Shown here one piece after another: positions 10,584 to 18,724 of a DNA stretch of 62,707 bases (position 1 is the first letter of the stretch; each line of letters starts with the position of its first letter). The notes beneath the pieces were generated by a model that made no database searches, was not told where the DNA came from, and worked only from the letters and a program-made list of their open reading frames with translations. Origin of the DNA: CAZUMJ01 sp964621605 (GTDB lineage Bacteria; Actinomycetota; Acidimicrobiia; Acidimicrobiales; Iamiaceae); the NCBI GenBank assembly GCA_964621605.1, contig CAZUMJ010000018.1:1-62707 (forward strand). The letters run 5' to 3'. The position numbers and the translations under genes were made by a program.

Positions 10584-11696
10584 TCAGGAGACCCGAACCG
10601 GCATGAGGAGGTAAAGGAACGTCGAACCGTCTGTGCCGCGCAGCACGGCCGGCTTCTGTGCATCGGTGGTGTGCAGGACGACTTCGTCCCCACCGGCGGC
10701 GTCGACACCCTCGAGGAGGTACTCGGGGTTGAACGCAACCGTGAGATCGGTGCCCTCGTAGCCGGCGTCGACCTGCTCCGATGCCTGCCCGATGTCCTGC
10801 GTGATGGCGATCAGCTCCACCCCATCGGCCGACATCGAGAGACGAACGGGGATCGCTTCGCGCGCCATGAGCTTCACGCGGCGAACCGCGTCGAGGAGTT
10901 GGTCGCGCCCGACCGTGAGCTGGTTCGGGTAGCTGGGAGGAATGAGGCCCCGGTAGTTCGGGAACTCACCTTCGATGAGACGGGTGGTGATCCGGGTGGT
11001 GCGTTGCGCATCGCCGCCCTCGATCTCGAAGGTTGCCTCGCGTTCGCCGAGGCGAAGCGTGAGCCCCGTCGCGGAACCGAGCGCACGTTCGACCTCTCGC
11101 AACGCGCGTGAGGGGACGAGGACGGTTTGGTCGTCTCGCAGGATGCTGGTGCCGGGAAGGTCACGGATTGCGAGACGGTAGGAATCTGTGGCGACGAGGC
11201 GCAGGCCACCTTCTTCGGCCGCGAACAACACGCCGGTCAGGATGGGACGTGCGTCGTCTCCACTCGCGGCCGGCACGACCTGGCGAAGCGCGTCAGCCAG
11301 ATCGGCGGGCAGAAGGGTGACCGCCTGCTCAGCCGGGTCTGGGAGGCGCGGGTACTCGTCGGCTGGGAGGAGACGCAACGACGACTGGAACCGACCGGCA
11401 CTGATGTGTGCTTCGTCTCCTTCCACCGTGACCGTGACCGCACCGGACTCGAGCGACCGAACAACCTCCGAAGCGATGCGCCCCGGTAGTACGGCGACGC
11501 CGTCTGCTTGACCATCGACCTCGACGGTGACCGTCACGGTCAGTTCGAGGTCGGTACCGGTGACCTCGAGTTGGGAGCCCTGCAGCGTGACGCGCACACC
11601 GGCGAGCACGGGCATGGCTGCACCGCGGCTGATGGCTGCACGGCCAGCCGTGCCGAGGGCATCGACCAGCAGGTCTCGCTCACATCGGAACTTCAC
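10584..11696 (-). CDS. dnaN: DNA polymerase III beta sliding clamp
   Basis: 370 residues, the usual size of a three-domain clamp that encircles DNA and tethers the replicase. Conserved segments include MKFRCERDLL-type start, VTVEGDEAHISAGRF, TDSYRLAIRDLP, EGEFPNYRGLIPPS and the C-terminal YLLMPVRVS. The open frame extends 42 codons further upstream, but the GTG at 11696 matches the family N-terminus and has a GTGGGGA ribosome site. The upstream extension runs into the DnaA-box cluster and is not coding. Confidence 0.95.
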   Translation of the reverse strand: MKFRCERDLLVDALGTAGRAAISRGAAMPVLAGVRVTLQGSQLEVTGTDLELTVTVTVEVDGQADGVAVLPGRIASEVVRSLESGAVTVTVEGDEAHISAGRFQSSLRLLPADEYPRLPDPAEQAVTLLPADLADALRQVVPAASGDDARPILTGVLFAAEEGGLRLVATDSYRLAIRDLPGTSILRDDQTVLVPSRALREVERALGSATGLTLRLGEREATFEIEGGDAQRTTRITTRLIEGEFPNYRGLIPPSYPNQLTVGRDQLLDAVRRVKLMAREAIPVRLSMSADGVELIAITQDIGQASEQVDAGYEGTDLTVAFNPEYLLEGVDAAGGDEVVLHTTDAQKPAVLRGTDGSTFLYLLMPVRVS

Positions 11697-12007
11697 GCTG
11701 TCCCCACTTCCTCTCGGTGTTTGCTCTGCATTGGTTGGCAGTAGTTGTAGGGCTTGTGGATTGTGGATGACCGCTCGTTCGAGCAGGTCAGGTGCCCTTC
11801 GCGATACGCGCGGTTCGTCCACAATCTCGCACAGGTTGACGCACGGGCGGGTGACCGTCGGTGGACAAGAGCACCGTCATCCACGGGCCAAGGTGTGCTT
11901 TCACACACGTGGATCAACAAGTTCGTGCCCTGCGTCACCTGGTTTCTCCGCAGCCCTGTGGAGAAACCAGTGGAGAACGAACGGACATGATCAGCATTGC
12001 CATCACC
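11697..12007. other. Candidate oriC: DnaA-box cluster between dnaA and dnaN
   Basis: 311 bases without a gene. DnaA-box-like 9-mers on both strands include TGTGGATTG (11755-11763), TGTGGATGA (11762-11770), TCGTCCACA (11815-11823), GGTGGACAA (11860-11868), TCATCCACG (11877-11885), CGTGGATCA (11908-11916) and TGTGGAGAA (11957-11965). A perfect 9-bp inverted repeat, GGTTTCTCC and GGAGAAACC (11941-11949, 11960-11968), encloses the last box. The position between dnaA and dnaN is the usual actinobacterial oriC. The boxes are degenerate compared with TTATCCACA, and no AT-rich unwinding element is obvious. Confidence 0.65.
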
Positions 12008-13429
12008 TTACGCACCTTTTCGGATCACTTGGATGAGTTCAGTGACTTGATCGTAAATGAGGCGCCGTTCCTTCATGAGGTTGGCGACCTTCTCGACCGC
12101 GTGCATCACCGTGGTGTGGTCACGCCCACCGAACTCGCGAGCGATCGCCGGGTAGCTCAGGTCGGTGAGCTCTCGCACCACGTACATCGCAACCTGACGG
12201 GCTGTGACGAGCGGTCGCCGGCGGCTCTTCCCCTTGAGCTCTTCGATACTGAACCCGAAGATCTGCGAGGTCGTCTCGAGGATCAGGTCCGGGGTGATCG
12301 GGCGGGGCTTGCGCTCACCGAGGATGTCGGCGAGCACCTGCTCGGCGAGCTGCACCGACAGCTGCTCGTTGGTGAGGTTGGCGAATGCGGCGACGCGGAT
12401 CAGCGCGCCCTCAAGCTCTCGGATGTTGTCGGTGATGTGCGTCGCGATGAACTCGAGCACGTCGGGCGGCATCCAGGTGGTTTCCCGTTCGGCCTTCTTG
12501 CGCAGGATGGCGAGCCGGGTCTCGAGGTCAGGAGGCTGGATGTCGGTGATCAGCCCCTGTTTGAAGCGGCTCCGCAAGCGGTTCTCGATGCTGTTGATGG
12601 CATCGGGTGGCCTGTCGGACGACAGGACGATCTGGCGGTTGGCCTGGTGGAGCGCGTTGAACGTGTGGAAGAACTCCTCCTGGGTCTCCTTCCACTTCTC
12701 GATGAACTGGATGTCGTCGACGAGCAGCACGTGGACATCGCGGTACCGGCGCTTGAACAGCTCGCTGTTGCCGCCGCCCGTGCGGATCGCGTCGACGAAC
12801 TCGTTCAGGAACGTCTCGCTCGACACGTACCGAACCTTGGAACCGGCGTAGTTCTCGCGTACGTAATGCCCGATGGCGTGGAGGAGATGGGTCTTTCCCA
12901 GGCCGGCGTCGCCGTAGATGAAGAGCGGGTTGTACGACCGACCAGGGGTTTCGGCGACAGCGAGCGCGGCGGCTTGGGCGAATCGGTTTGATGGACCGGT
13001 GACGAACGCCTCGAACGTGTAGCGGGGATTGATCGTGGCGAACTCAACCGCACCCTCGCTCGCCGGCGCTGAGATGGGAAGGTCGGTTGGAAGCGGCGCG
13101 CTCGGCGTCACCGTGCTGTCGGGCCGGGTTGCCTCCGCTGTGGACTCCACCGGTGGGAAGAGTTGCTCCGGTTCGGCTGCTCGTGCCTCAACGACGATCT
13201 CGAGCTCGAATGGACCGTCGGCCAACCCTTGGAGGGCGTCGTGGACGAGCGAGCGGTACGTACCTTCGATTCGTTCGCGAGCCACGGTGTTCGGGACAGC
13301 GACCAGCAGGCGACCGTCGTCGAGCAGACGCGGCTCAGCATCGTTGAAGGTCGAACGCCAGACCGCGTCGGACACCTGGGGCCGGAGTACCGCGCAGCAC
13401 GCCGTCCACACGCTGTTGGCGTCAGCCAC
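12008..13429 (-). CDS. dnaA: Chromosomal replication initiator DnaA
   Basis: 473 residues. Domain I (about 1-85) begins VWTACCAVLRPQVSDAVW, and a variable linker follows. The AAA+ domain starts at INPRYTFEAFVTGPSNRFA, with Walker A YGDAGLGKTHLLHAIG (near 170-185), Walker B LLVDDIQFI and the box VII segment ELEGALIRVAAF. The C-terminal DNA-binding domain has the signature REFGGRDHTTVMHAVEKV. The GTG start at 13429 has a GGGAGGCGGGA ribosome site. It binds the 9-mer boxes on both sides of the gene. Confidence 0.96.
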   Translation of the reverse strand: MADANSVWTACCAVLRPQVSDAVWRSTFNDAEPRLLDDGRLLVAVPNTVARERIEGTYRSLVHDALQGLADGPFELEIVVEARAAEPEQLFPPVESTAEATRPDSTVTPSAPLPTDLPISAPASEGAVEFATINPRYTFEAFVTGPSNRFAQAAALAVAETPGRSYNPLFIYGDAGLGKTHLLHAIGHYVRENYAGSKVRYVSSETFLNEFVDAIRTGGGNSELFKRRYRDVHVLLVDDIQFIEKWKETQEEFFHTFNALHQANRQIVLSSDRPPDAINSIENRLRSRFKQGLITDIQPPDLETRLAILRKKAERETTWMPPDVLEFIATHITDNIRELEGALIRVAAFANLTNEQLSVQLAEQVLADILGERKPRPITPDLILETTSQIFGFSIEELKGKSRRRPLVTARQVAMYVVRELTDLSYPAIAREFGGRDHTTVMHAVEKVANLMKERRLIYDQVTELIQVIRKGA

Positions 13430-13825
13430 CGGGTCCCGCCTCCCTCATCTCCAACGCCTGGTGCCCCCCATCCACAAGCAAATCCACATCTGTGGAAAAC
13501 ACTTCGTACCCGCCAGCAGGATGCCGGCGGGGTCGGTGGAGGGGTGGATTACCGGAGGCGGTGCGGCACCGCTCTGGCGCGGTCGGCGAACCTACCACTC
13601 TCGCGAACCCGGCGAGCGCGGTGGTGGATGGTCCCCGCCTGTCGGGCTGCGCAGTTGCTGTTGCGTGGCCGCGGATCGTACGCTGTTCCGTCGGCGCGTC
13701 GACCCACAGCCGTGTGGGTTCTCTCGTGCTCGGGACGCCCGAGCCTTCGAAGAGGCACCGATCGAGAGTCCGCGCATCGTCGGACTCGGCCAAGGTGTCG
13801 AGACCGACCCATCGAGGAGGCAGAA
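13430..13825. other. Divergent dnaA/rpmH control region with DnaA boxes
   Basis: 396 bases without a gene, between the divergent dnaA and rpmH starts. Three box-like 9-mers are clustered: CCATCCACA (13468-13476), AAATCCACA (13480-13488) and TGTGGAAAA (13491-13499), about 40-70 bases upstream of dnaA. They probably serve dnaA autoregulation or belong to a bipartite origin. The remainder holds the presumed rpmH promoter. One frame is open through this region and through rpmH into rnpA (see the rnpA entry). Confidence 0.55.
13655..13684 (+). promoter_or_regulatory. Possible rpmH operon promoter
   Basis: TTGCTG (13655-13660) and TACGCT (13679-13684) are separated by 18 bases, about 140 bases before rpmH. 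They resemble a housekeeping sigma -35/-10 pair. Confidence 0.3.
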
Positions 13826-13960
13826 GTGAAGCGTACGTTCCAGCCGAACGTCCGAAAGCGAGCGAAGCGCCATGGGTTCCGCCAGCGCATGTCCACCCGC
13901 GCCGGCCGAGCGATCCTTGCGAGCCGTCGGCGCCGCGGCCGGGCACGGTTGTCGGCCTGA
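13826..13960 (+). CDS. rpmH: 50S ribosomal protein L34
   Basis: 44 residues, the canonical size of L34, beginning VKRTFQPNVRKRAKRHGFR with the conserved MSTRAGRAIL segment and a very basic tail. The GTG start at 13826 follows a strong GAGGAGG ribosome site (13814-13820). It is the first gene of the rpmH-rnpA-yidD-yidC-khpB cluster. Its stop codon overlaps the likely CTG start of rnpA by two bases. Confidence 0.95.
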   Translation: MKRTFQPNVRKRAKRHGFRQRMSTRAGRAILASRRRRGRARLSA

Positions 13961-14301
13961 TCCAATCGATCGGTGACCGGGCCAGCTTCGCGGAGCTTCG
14001 GCAACACGGCCGTCGAGCGCGTCGCGGGCCACTTTCGGTCGTGTACGCGCCGATCGGTCCCCTGGAGACCGTCCGCGTCGGCTACGCGATCGGTCGGCGG
14101 ACAGGCAACGCGGTTGTCCGCAACGGGATTCGGCGGCGGCTCCGTGCAGCGTGCATGCAGATCGCCGTGGACCCCGATGCGATGCGACCCGGAACCTACC
14201 TCGTGAGCGCGGGTTCGGGGGCGGCTGACCTGCCGTTCTCCGAGTTGGTGAACGTGCTGGCCCGAGCGTGCGACGCGGCGAGCCGCGAGGTTGCGCGATG
14301 A
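13957..14301 (+). CDS. rnpA: Ribonuclease P protein component
   Basis: RnpA assists the RNase P RNA in tRNA 5' maturation. The signature RNase P segment is present (RVGYAIGRRTGNAVVRNGIRRRLR, split here as GYAIGRRTGNAVVRNG then IRRRLR). The expected N-terminus is LIQSIGDRASFAELRQHGRRAR, but no ATG, GTG or TTG exists there. The only sensible local start is CTG at 13957, overlapping the rpmH stop (CTGA), which gives 114 residues, a normal length. The frame is also open right through rpmH to a GTG at 13795, so a Thermus-like overlapping long form of 168 residues is a second possibility. The yidD start overlaps the rnpA stop by four bases. Confidence 0.85.
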   Translation: MIQSIGDRASFAELRQHGRRARRGPLSVVYAPIGPLETVRVGYAIGRRTGNAVVRNGIRRRLRAACMQIAVDPDAMRPGTYLVSAGSGAADLPFSELVNVLARACDAASREVAR

Positions 14302-14528
14302 GTCCGGTGGCTCGGTTGCTTCGCCTTCCGATTGTGGCGTACCAGCGGGTACGGGCGGGACGCCCGACGCCCTGCCGGTTCCTCCCCACCTGTTCGCAGT
14401 ACGCCCTTGAGGCGCTCGAAGTGCACGGTGCCTGCAAGGGCACGTGGTTGTCCATCCGTCGTCTGGCCCGCTGCCACCCGTGGGGTGGCCATGGGCTCGA
14501 CCCCGTCCCTGATCGGAAGGCCGTCTGA
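14298..14528 (+). CDS. yidD: Membrane protein insertion efficiency factor YidD
   Basis: 76 residues, beginning at the ATG that overlaps the rnpA stop (ATGA). The YidD signature is clear: RLPIVAYQRVRAGRPTPCRFLPTCSQYALEAL, here with PCRFLPTCSQY, followed by RLARCHPWGGHGLDPVP with its third Cys. It is thought to aid YidC-dependent membrane insertion at the inner face of the membrane. Its stop touches the yidC start (TGATG), so the two are coupled. Confidence 0.93.
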   Translation: MSPVARLLRLPIVAYQRVRAGRPTPCRFLPTCSQYALEALEVHGACKGTWLSIRRLARCHPWGGHGLDPVPDRKAV

Positions 14529-15796
14529 TGTTCGGCTGGTTGGCAAAGCTCCTCGCGGTTATCTACGGGGGGGTTCCGTCGTATGGCGGAGCAATCCTGT
14601 TGTTCACGATCCTCATCATGGTTGCGCTTCTGCCGCTCACCTTGAAGGGCACTCGGTCGATGCTGGCGCTCCAGCAGCTCCAGCCCGAGATCCGCAAGCT
14701 GCAGGCCCGGTACAAGGACGACCGGCAGAAGCTCAACGAAGAGACGATGAAGTTCTACCAGGAGAACAAGATCAGTCCCTTCGGCGGCTGCCTACCGATG
14801 TTGGTGCAGATGCCCGTGTTCTTCGTGCTGTACGAGGTGCTCCTTGGCCTGACGCGTCGCGGACCCTTTGGCCAGGACCTGGGCACCTCGATGGGCTGCT
14901 CGCTGCAAGGTGCAGCCAGCACCGTCTGCGGCACGAACGGCGTGTTCGAGCATGGCGGCTACTTCGACCCGAAATACATCTCGCACACCAGTCGCCTTTT
15001 TCAGGACCTCTCGCAAACCCGGGTGATGAACTCTTTCGGGCTAGATCTATCGCAGAGCGCAACGAAATCTCTTGGTGAGGGTGTGATGCACGCCCTGCCC
15101 TACATCGTCATGGTGCTCGTCGTCGTGCTCGCCACGTGGTACCAGCAGCGGCAGATGCAGAGCCGCACGCCGGCCACCTCGCAGAACCCGCAGCAGCAGC
15201 TGATGATGCAGATCATGCCGATCGGCATGGGCATCATCTACCTCATCATCCCTGCCGGTGTGGTGGTCTACTTCCTGGCGTCGGGACTGTTCCGCATCGG
15301 GCAGCAGGCCATGGTCACTCGCACGATGTATGGCGAGGGCAGCGTCGGTGCAGAGATCCTTGCGCGTGCACGTGAAGAGGCAGAGGCCGCTGGACCGCAA
15401 CCGAAGAAGTCCTGGAAGGATCTCTTGCTGCCCCCCGAAGAGAGTCGTCCCCAGGTGTCCAAGAAGGGTGCCAAGCCGCGAACCGCTGGCAAGCAGGCTG
15501 ACTCGAGTGGGCAGGCGGGTAGGTCGAAGTCGTCAAGCGCCGGAGCCCCCAAGGCGAAGCCCGCCGCGGGCCGGAACGCCACGGCGGAGCCAAAGAAGGC
15601 GACAGGCGGAGGGAAGGGCTCGAAGGCCAAGGCCGGGGGAGGTGGCACCTCCCGCGGGAGCTCGACAGCCGCGCAGGATGGGAAGGCTCAGGGCACGCCT
15701 CCCTCGGCCACGGACGCAGAGGCGCCGAAGGTGGCAGCACCGAGTCGGCGTGCCCCCTCCCCCGCGGCTCGACCACCGAAGAACAAGAAGCGCTGA
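14528..15796 (+). CDS. yidC: Membrane protein insertase YidC (Oxa1 family)
   Basis: 422 residues. It inserts proteins into the cytoplasmic membrane alone or with SecYEG. The 60KD_IMP core is seen as a first span (AILLFTILIMVALLPL), an amphipathic coiled region (LQQLQPEIRKLQARYKDD), NKISPFGGCLPMLVQMPVFFVLY, and further spans near residues 180-250. The short N-terminus without a large periplasmic domain is the Gram-positive form. The last ~125 residues are a hydrophilic tail rich in Lys, Ala, Gly and Ser, probably contacting ribosomes. The Cys in FGGCLPM is family-typical. Confidence 0.94.
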   Translation: MFGWLAKLLAVIYGGVPSYGGAILLFTILIMVALLPLTLKGTRSMLALQQLQPEIRKLQARYKDDRQKLNEETMKFYQENKISPFGGCLPMLVQMPVFFVLYEVLLGLTRRGPFGQDLGTSMGCSLQGAASTVCGTNGVFEHGGYFDPKYISHTSRLFQDLSQTRVMNSFGLDLSQSATKSLGEGVMHALPYIVMVLVVVLATWYQQRQMQSRTPATSQNPQQQLMMQIMPIGMGIIYLIIPAGVVVYFLASGLFRIGQQAMVTRTMYGEGSVGAEILARAREEAEAAGPQPKKSWKDLLLPPEESRPQVSKKGAKPRTAGKQADSSGQAGRSKSSSAGAPKAKPAAGRNATAEPKKATGGGKGSKAKAGGGGTSRGSSTAAQDGKAQGTPPSATDAEAPKVAAPSRRAPSPAARPPKNKKR

Positions 15797-15817
15797 GAGC
15801 TGAAGGACGAATACGCC

Positions 15818-16774
15818 GTGGAATGGGTGGAGACAACAGCCAAGACCGTGGACGAGGCGAAGGACCTCGCGCTCGACAAGCTCGGCATCGACGTGGACGA
15901 GGCCGAGTTTCAGATCCTTGAAGAGCCGAAGGCGGGGTTGTTCGGCCGCACACGTGGCGAGGCCCGGGTCCGGGCGCGGATCGCACCGCGCGTCCCTCGA
16001 CCAAAGCAGGAGCGGCGGGACAGGAAGCGTGGAAGCACCCGCGGGCGACCAAAGGCAGCGGAGACGGACACCCCAGGTGCCTCAACCGTTGGCGACGGCG
16101 AGTCAGAGGTTGGACAGGCGGAAGAAGGCGCAGCTACTCCTGCCAAGGCCCCATCCTCAGCAGGTGCAGGAGGAAGCCGATCCCGCCGCGGTCGAGGAAG
16201 CGGCGCCAAGGCCAAGCCAGAGAAGGACACCGCAGCAGCGGATCCATCGTCGAAGAAACCCACTGCCTCACGTGCTGAGGCGAGGAAGGATGAAGACATC
16301 GTGACCGTGACCCTTGCTGAACAAACAGAGATGGCCAGTGAGTTCCTCCAAGGTCTCCTTGCATCCTTCGGTCTTGACGGGGACCTCGCGGTGACGGAGG
16401 TCGACGAGGAGACCAACGAGATCGATGTCCAGGGCGAGGACCTCGGCTTGCTCATCGGCCCACGAGGCCAGACGATTTCAGCGGTGCAGGAGTTGACCCG
16501 CACTGTGCTGCAGCGACGTGCGGGTGGCTCGTATGAGGGCCGGGTGCGTGTTGATGTGTCGGGATACCGTCAGCGACGTCGAGAGGCGCTCGTCCGGTTT
16601 GCGACCCAGGTCGCGGAGCAGGTTCGGAGCACCGGTGGAAAGAAGGCGCTGGAGCCGATGAACGCTGCTGACCGCAAGGTCGTGCACGACACGATCAACG
16701 AGATCGAGGGCGTCCGGACCAGCTCCGAGGGGGAAGAGCCTCGCCGATGGGTGGTCATTCACCCAGAGGGGTAG
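15818..16774 (+). CDS. khpB: RNA-binding protein KhpB/Jag
   Basis: 318 residues, GTG start. Three parts are visible: an N-terminal Jag-N domain (VETTAKTVDEAKDLALDKLG to EEPKAGLFG), a long charged and low-complexity linker (about residues 50-160), then a type II KH domain with the GxxG loop in LLIGPRGQTISAVQ, and a C-terminal R3H domain (NAADRKVVHDTI). Such proteins bind RNA and affect cell elongation and division in Gram-positives. The position after yidC is conserved. A 13-bp inverted repeat with a long loop follows at 16793-16845. Confidence 0.9.
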   Translation: MEWVETTAKTVDEAKDLALDKLGIDVDEAEFQILEEPKAGLFGRTRGEARVRARIAPRVPRPKQERRDRKRGSTRGRPKAAETDTPGASTVGDGESEVGQAEEGAATPAKAPSSAGAGGSRSRRGRGSGAKAKPEKDTAAADPSSKKPTASRAEARKDEDIVTVTLAEQTEMASEFLQGLLASFGLDGDLAVTEVDEETNEIDVQGEDLGLLIGPRGQTISAVQELTRTVLQRRAGGSYEGRVRVDVSGYRQRRREALVRFATQVAEQVRSTGGKKALEPMNAADRKVVHDTINEIEGVRTSSEGEEPRRWVVIHPEG

Positions 16775-16792
16775 CGCCTGGGTAGGAGTCGA

Positions 16793-16845
16793 GACGAGCT
16801 CCGCTCCCCTGCTTGGATGATTCCGGCCGGGAAGCGGAGCTCGTC
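16793..16845 (+). terminator. Long-loop inverted repeat between khpB and rsmG
   Basis: GACGAGCTCCGCT (16793-16805) and AGCGGAGCTCGTC (16833-16845) are perfectly complementary over 13 bp, with a 27-base spacer. It ends 32 bases before the rsmG start. It may be a terminator, an attenuator or a protein-binding site. No T tract follows. Confidence 0.4.
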
Positions 16846-16877
16846 CGCGTGTAGGGGACGAGCACGGAGCAGAGGCG

Positions 16878-17531
16878 TTGACGGATCAAACGAACGATGC
16901 AGCCCTCAGGACGGTGCTGGAGCAGAGTCGAGCCGCTGGGTTTCTGGGGCAAGGGCCGGTGGACGTCCACATCGAGCACGCCCGCGCGCTCGCGGACGCC
17001 ATCCGAACGACGTTCGCCGCGTGGCAACCGGCTGACACTCGTGCCATGGACCTGGGCAGTGGCGGCGGCGTTCCTGGATTGATCCTGGCTTCGGACGACC
17101 TTCTGGCAGCCCGGTGGACCTTCCTCGACGCGGCCCTCCGTCGTACGACGTTTCTCGATGCTGCTGTCGAGTCACTCGGACTTGGCGAGACTGTCGAGGT
17201 TGTGCATGCCCGAGCAGAGGACGCTGGTCGCGACCCGGTCCGCCGAGGCGCCTACGACCTGGTCGTTGCCCGAAGCTTCGGGCCACCCGCAGTCGTTGCC
17301 GAATGCGCGGCACCCCTACTGCACCCGGGTGGCGTGCTTATCGTGAGCGAACCACCTGGGGAAGGTGGTTCGGATCGCTGGCCTGCAGCGGAGCTTGCCC
17401 TCCTCGGATTGGAGCCGCTCGAGCTCGTTGTGGGCCCCCCATCGTTCGCGGTGATCTGCCAGCGTGACGCGTGCGCCGACCGGTGGCCGCGACGGGCGGG
17501 CATGCCGGCAAAGCGACCCCTCTTCAGGTAG
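16878..17531 (+). CDS. rsmG: 16S rRNA (guanine-527 N7)-methyltransferase RsmG
   Basis: 217 residues, TTG start. RsmG methylates G527 of 16S rRNA, and its loss gives low-level streptomycin resistance. SAM motif I MDLGSGGGVPGLILA is near residue 56, with YDLVVARSFGPPAVVAECAAPLLHPGGVL further on. The N-terminal helix contains HIEHARALADAI, as in the family. It is the last gene of the cluster before the parS-containing gap. Confidence 0.92.
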   Translation: MTDQTNDAALRTVLEQSRAAGFLGQGPVDVHIEHARALADAIRTTFAAWQPADTRAMDLGSGGGVPGLILASDDLLAARWTFLDAALRRTTFLDAAVESLGLGETVEVVHARAEDAGRDPVRRGAYDLVVARSFGPPAVVAECAAPLLHPGGVLIVSEPPGEGGSDRWPAAELALLGLEPLELVVGPPSFAVICQRDACADRWPRRAGMPAKRPLFR

Positions 17532-17578
17532 GCGGGATCGCGCCGCGCGTCGGCTGGGATGCTGATCTGCAGCCGCAT

Positions 17579-17594
17579 GGTTTCACGTGAAACC
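17579..17594. promoter_or_regulatory. parS: parS centromere site 1
   Basis: GGTTTCACGTGAAACC is a perfect 16-base palindrome matching the near-universal ParB site (core GTTTCACGTGAAAC). It lies 48 bases after rsmG, within reach of the parAB operon. Confidence 0.93.
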
Positions 17595-17622
17595 CTGCGG
17601 CTGGCGTCGCTCTCTGGGAGCC

Positions 17623-17730
17623 GGTGGTCTGGCTGTCGGATCAGACACTGCTTGGCGCGGCACCCGTCGAGGAGCGCCATGACCTGCCACTCATGGTGGT
17701 CTGGTTGTCGCATCGGACACCCCTTGACGC
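17623..17730. repeat. Imperfect direct repeat, 72-base spacing
   Basis: Two copies of a ~36-base unit starting GGTGGTCTGG at 17623 and 17695 differ at about six positions. They sit just inside parS site 1. The role is unknown. Confidence 0.5.
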
Positions 17731-18698
17731 CCGTATGCGGTGCGCCGCGCCGAGTGCCCGGGTAAGGCCCGTCACGTGTCTCGCCCCAGTCGCCGCGCAG
17801 CTGACCACGAAACCACGCAGAGCACAGCCGAGGCGGCACGGCCGACTCTCCCGACAACCCCATCCATGCCCACTATGTGGTTGCGCGCGATGGCGGCCTC
17901 GCGTGGCTGCTGGCAGCCGCGCAGGTGGGGGATCACGTCCGCTTGGAACTCGCCCGCGGGTTGAAGCTGGCGACGGGGGTAGGGCTGGAGCGCATCTTCG
18001 GCTTCGTCCCCCACCCGGTGATTCTGGCGGCGCGGATGCCGGACGTGGTTGCGATCCGCGCAAGGGGTGGTGCTGGACCTCTCCTGGGCAAGGGCAATGT
18101 GCTCTCCTTCTGCAGGATGCGAGCCGGTCGGTTTGACGAGAGACCTGCCGGAACGGTCGACGCGGGCTCCTTGTGAGGCTGCCGCGACGCTCCTCCTGCC
18201 GACGCGAGTGTCAGCCTCGGAGTGGGGTCTGAGCTGTAACGGACAACACCTGGGACGGATCGCTCTCTGGATCCAGCACCCTCTTCATGCATCTCCGAAG
18301 TTGCGGAATGGGGGGTGTGAGATGCCTCAGACTGTTGGGCAGAGGACTGGCGCGAAGCGGGAAGGGTCAGCAGGAAGGAGCCGAGGCGTCGATGATCGCC
18401 CGATCCCGCGCACCACAGACACCCCTTCTCGCCCAGAGCGCGCGCATGCTCGTGATCGTTGCGGTCGTCGTGACTCCGCCACATCGCCCGATCTCCACCT
18501 GCAGGCTGAGTTGTCTCACGTCGGCGACGGCCGCACGGCCAGATGGCGGCGCCCGGATCTGGTCGGAGCTTTGGACGTGACCTCACTCGGGCCCGTCGGT
18601 GGGAGTCTGGTTCGTCCACAAGTGCCTCTCTGTCCCGGTCATCGGTGACTGGTCGGGTCACGGATCGCTCAATACGGCCCCAGGACATACTGCCGGGC

Positions 18699-18712
18699 GT
18701 TTCACGTGAAAC
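18699..18712. promoter_or_regulatory. parS: parS centromere site 2
   Basis: GTTTCACGTGAAAC, a perfect 14-base palindrome, ends 12 bases before the parA start. ParB binding here could also control the parAB promoter. Confidence 0.93.
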
Positions 18713-18724
18713 CGGCCCCGGATC

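Larger units (their letters stand above)
17532..18724. other. 1.2-kb gap between rsmG and parA
   Basis: No gene could be assigned with confidence. The region is bracketed by two parS palindromes and contains a 72-base-spaced imperfect direct repeat (about 17623-17658 and 17695-17730, roughly 30 of 36 bases equal). A short frame at 17877-18176 (99 codons, GTG start) has GC-rich third positions and could be a small gene or a remnant; I recognise no domain in its product. The right half (about 18180-18690) shows nothing coding. Other acidimicrobial and actinobacterial chromosomes usually have rsmG close to parA, so the length is unusual. Confidence 0.5.

Noticed and set aside
9651..11111. 486-codon plus-strand frame over recF and dnaN
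   Set aside because: It is a GC-rich antisense shadow of two certain genes.
17933..18688. 251-codon minus-strand frame in the parS region
   Set aside because: The product is rich in Arg, Ser and Pro without any hydrophobic core or motif. It has no ribosome site and looks like chance in GC-rich DNA.
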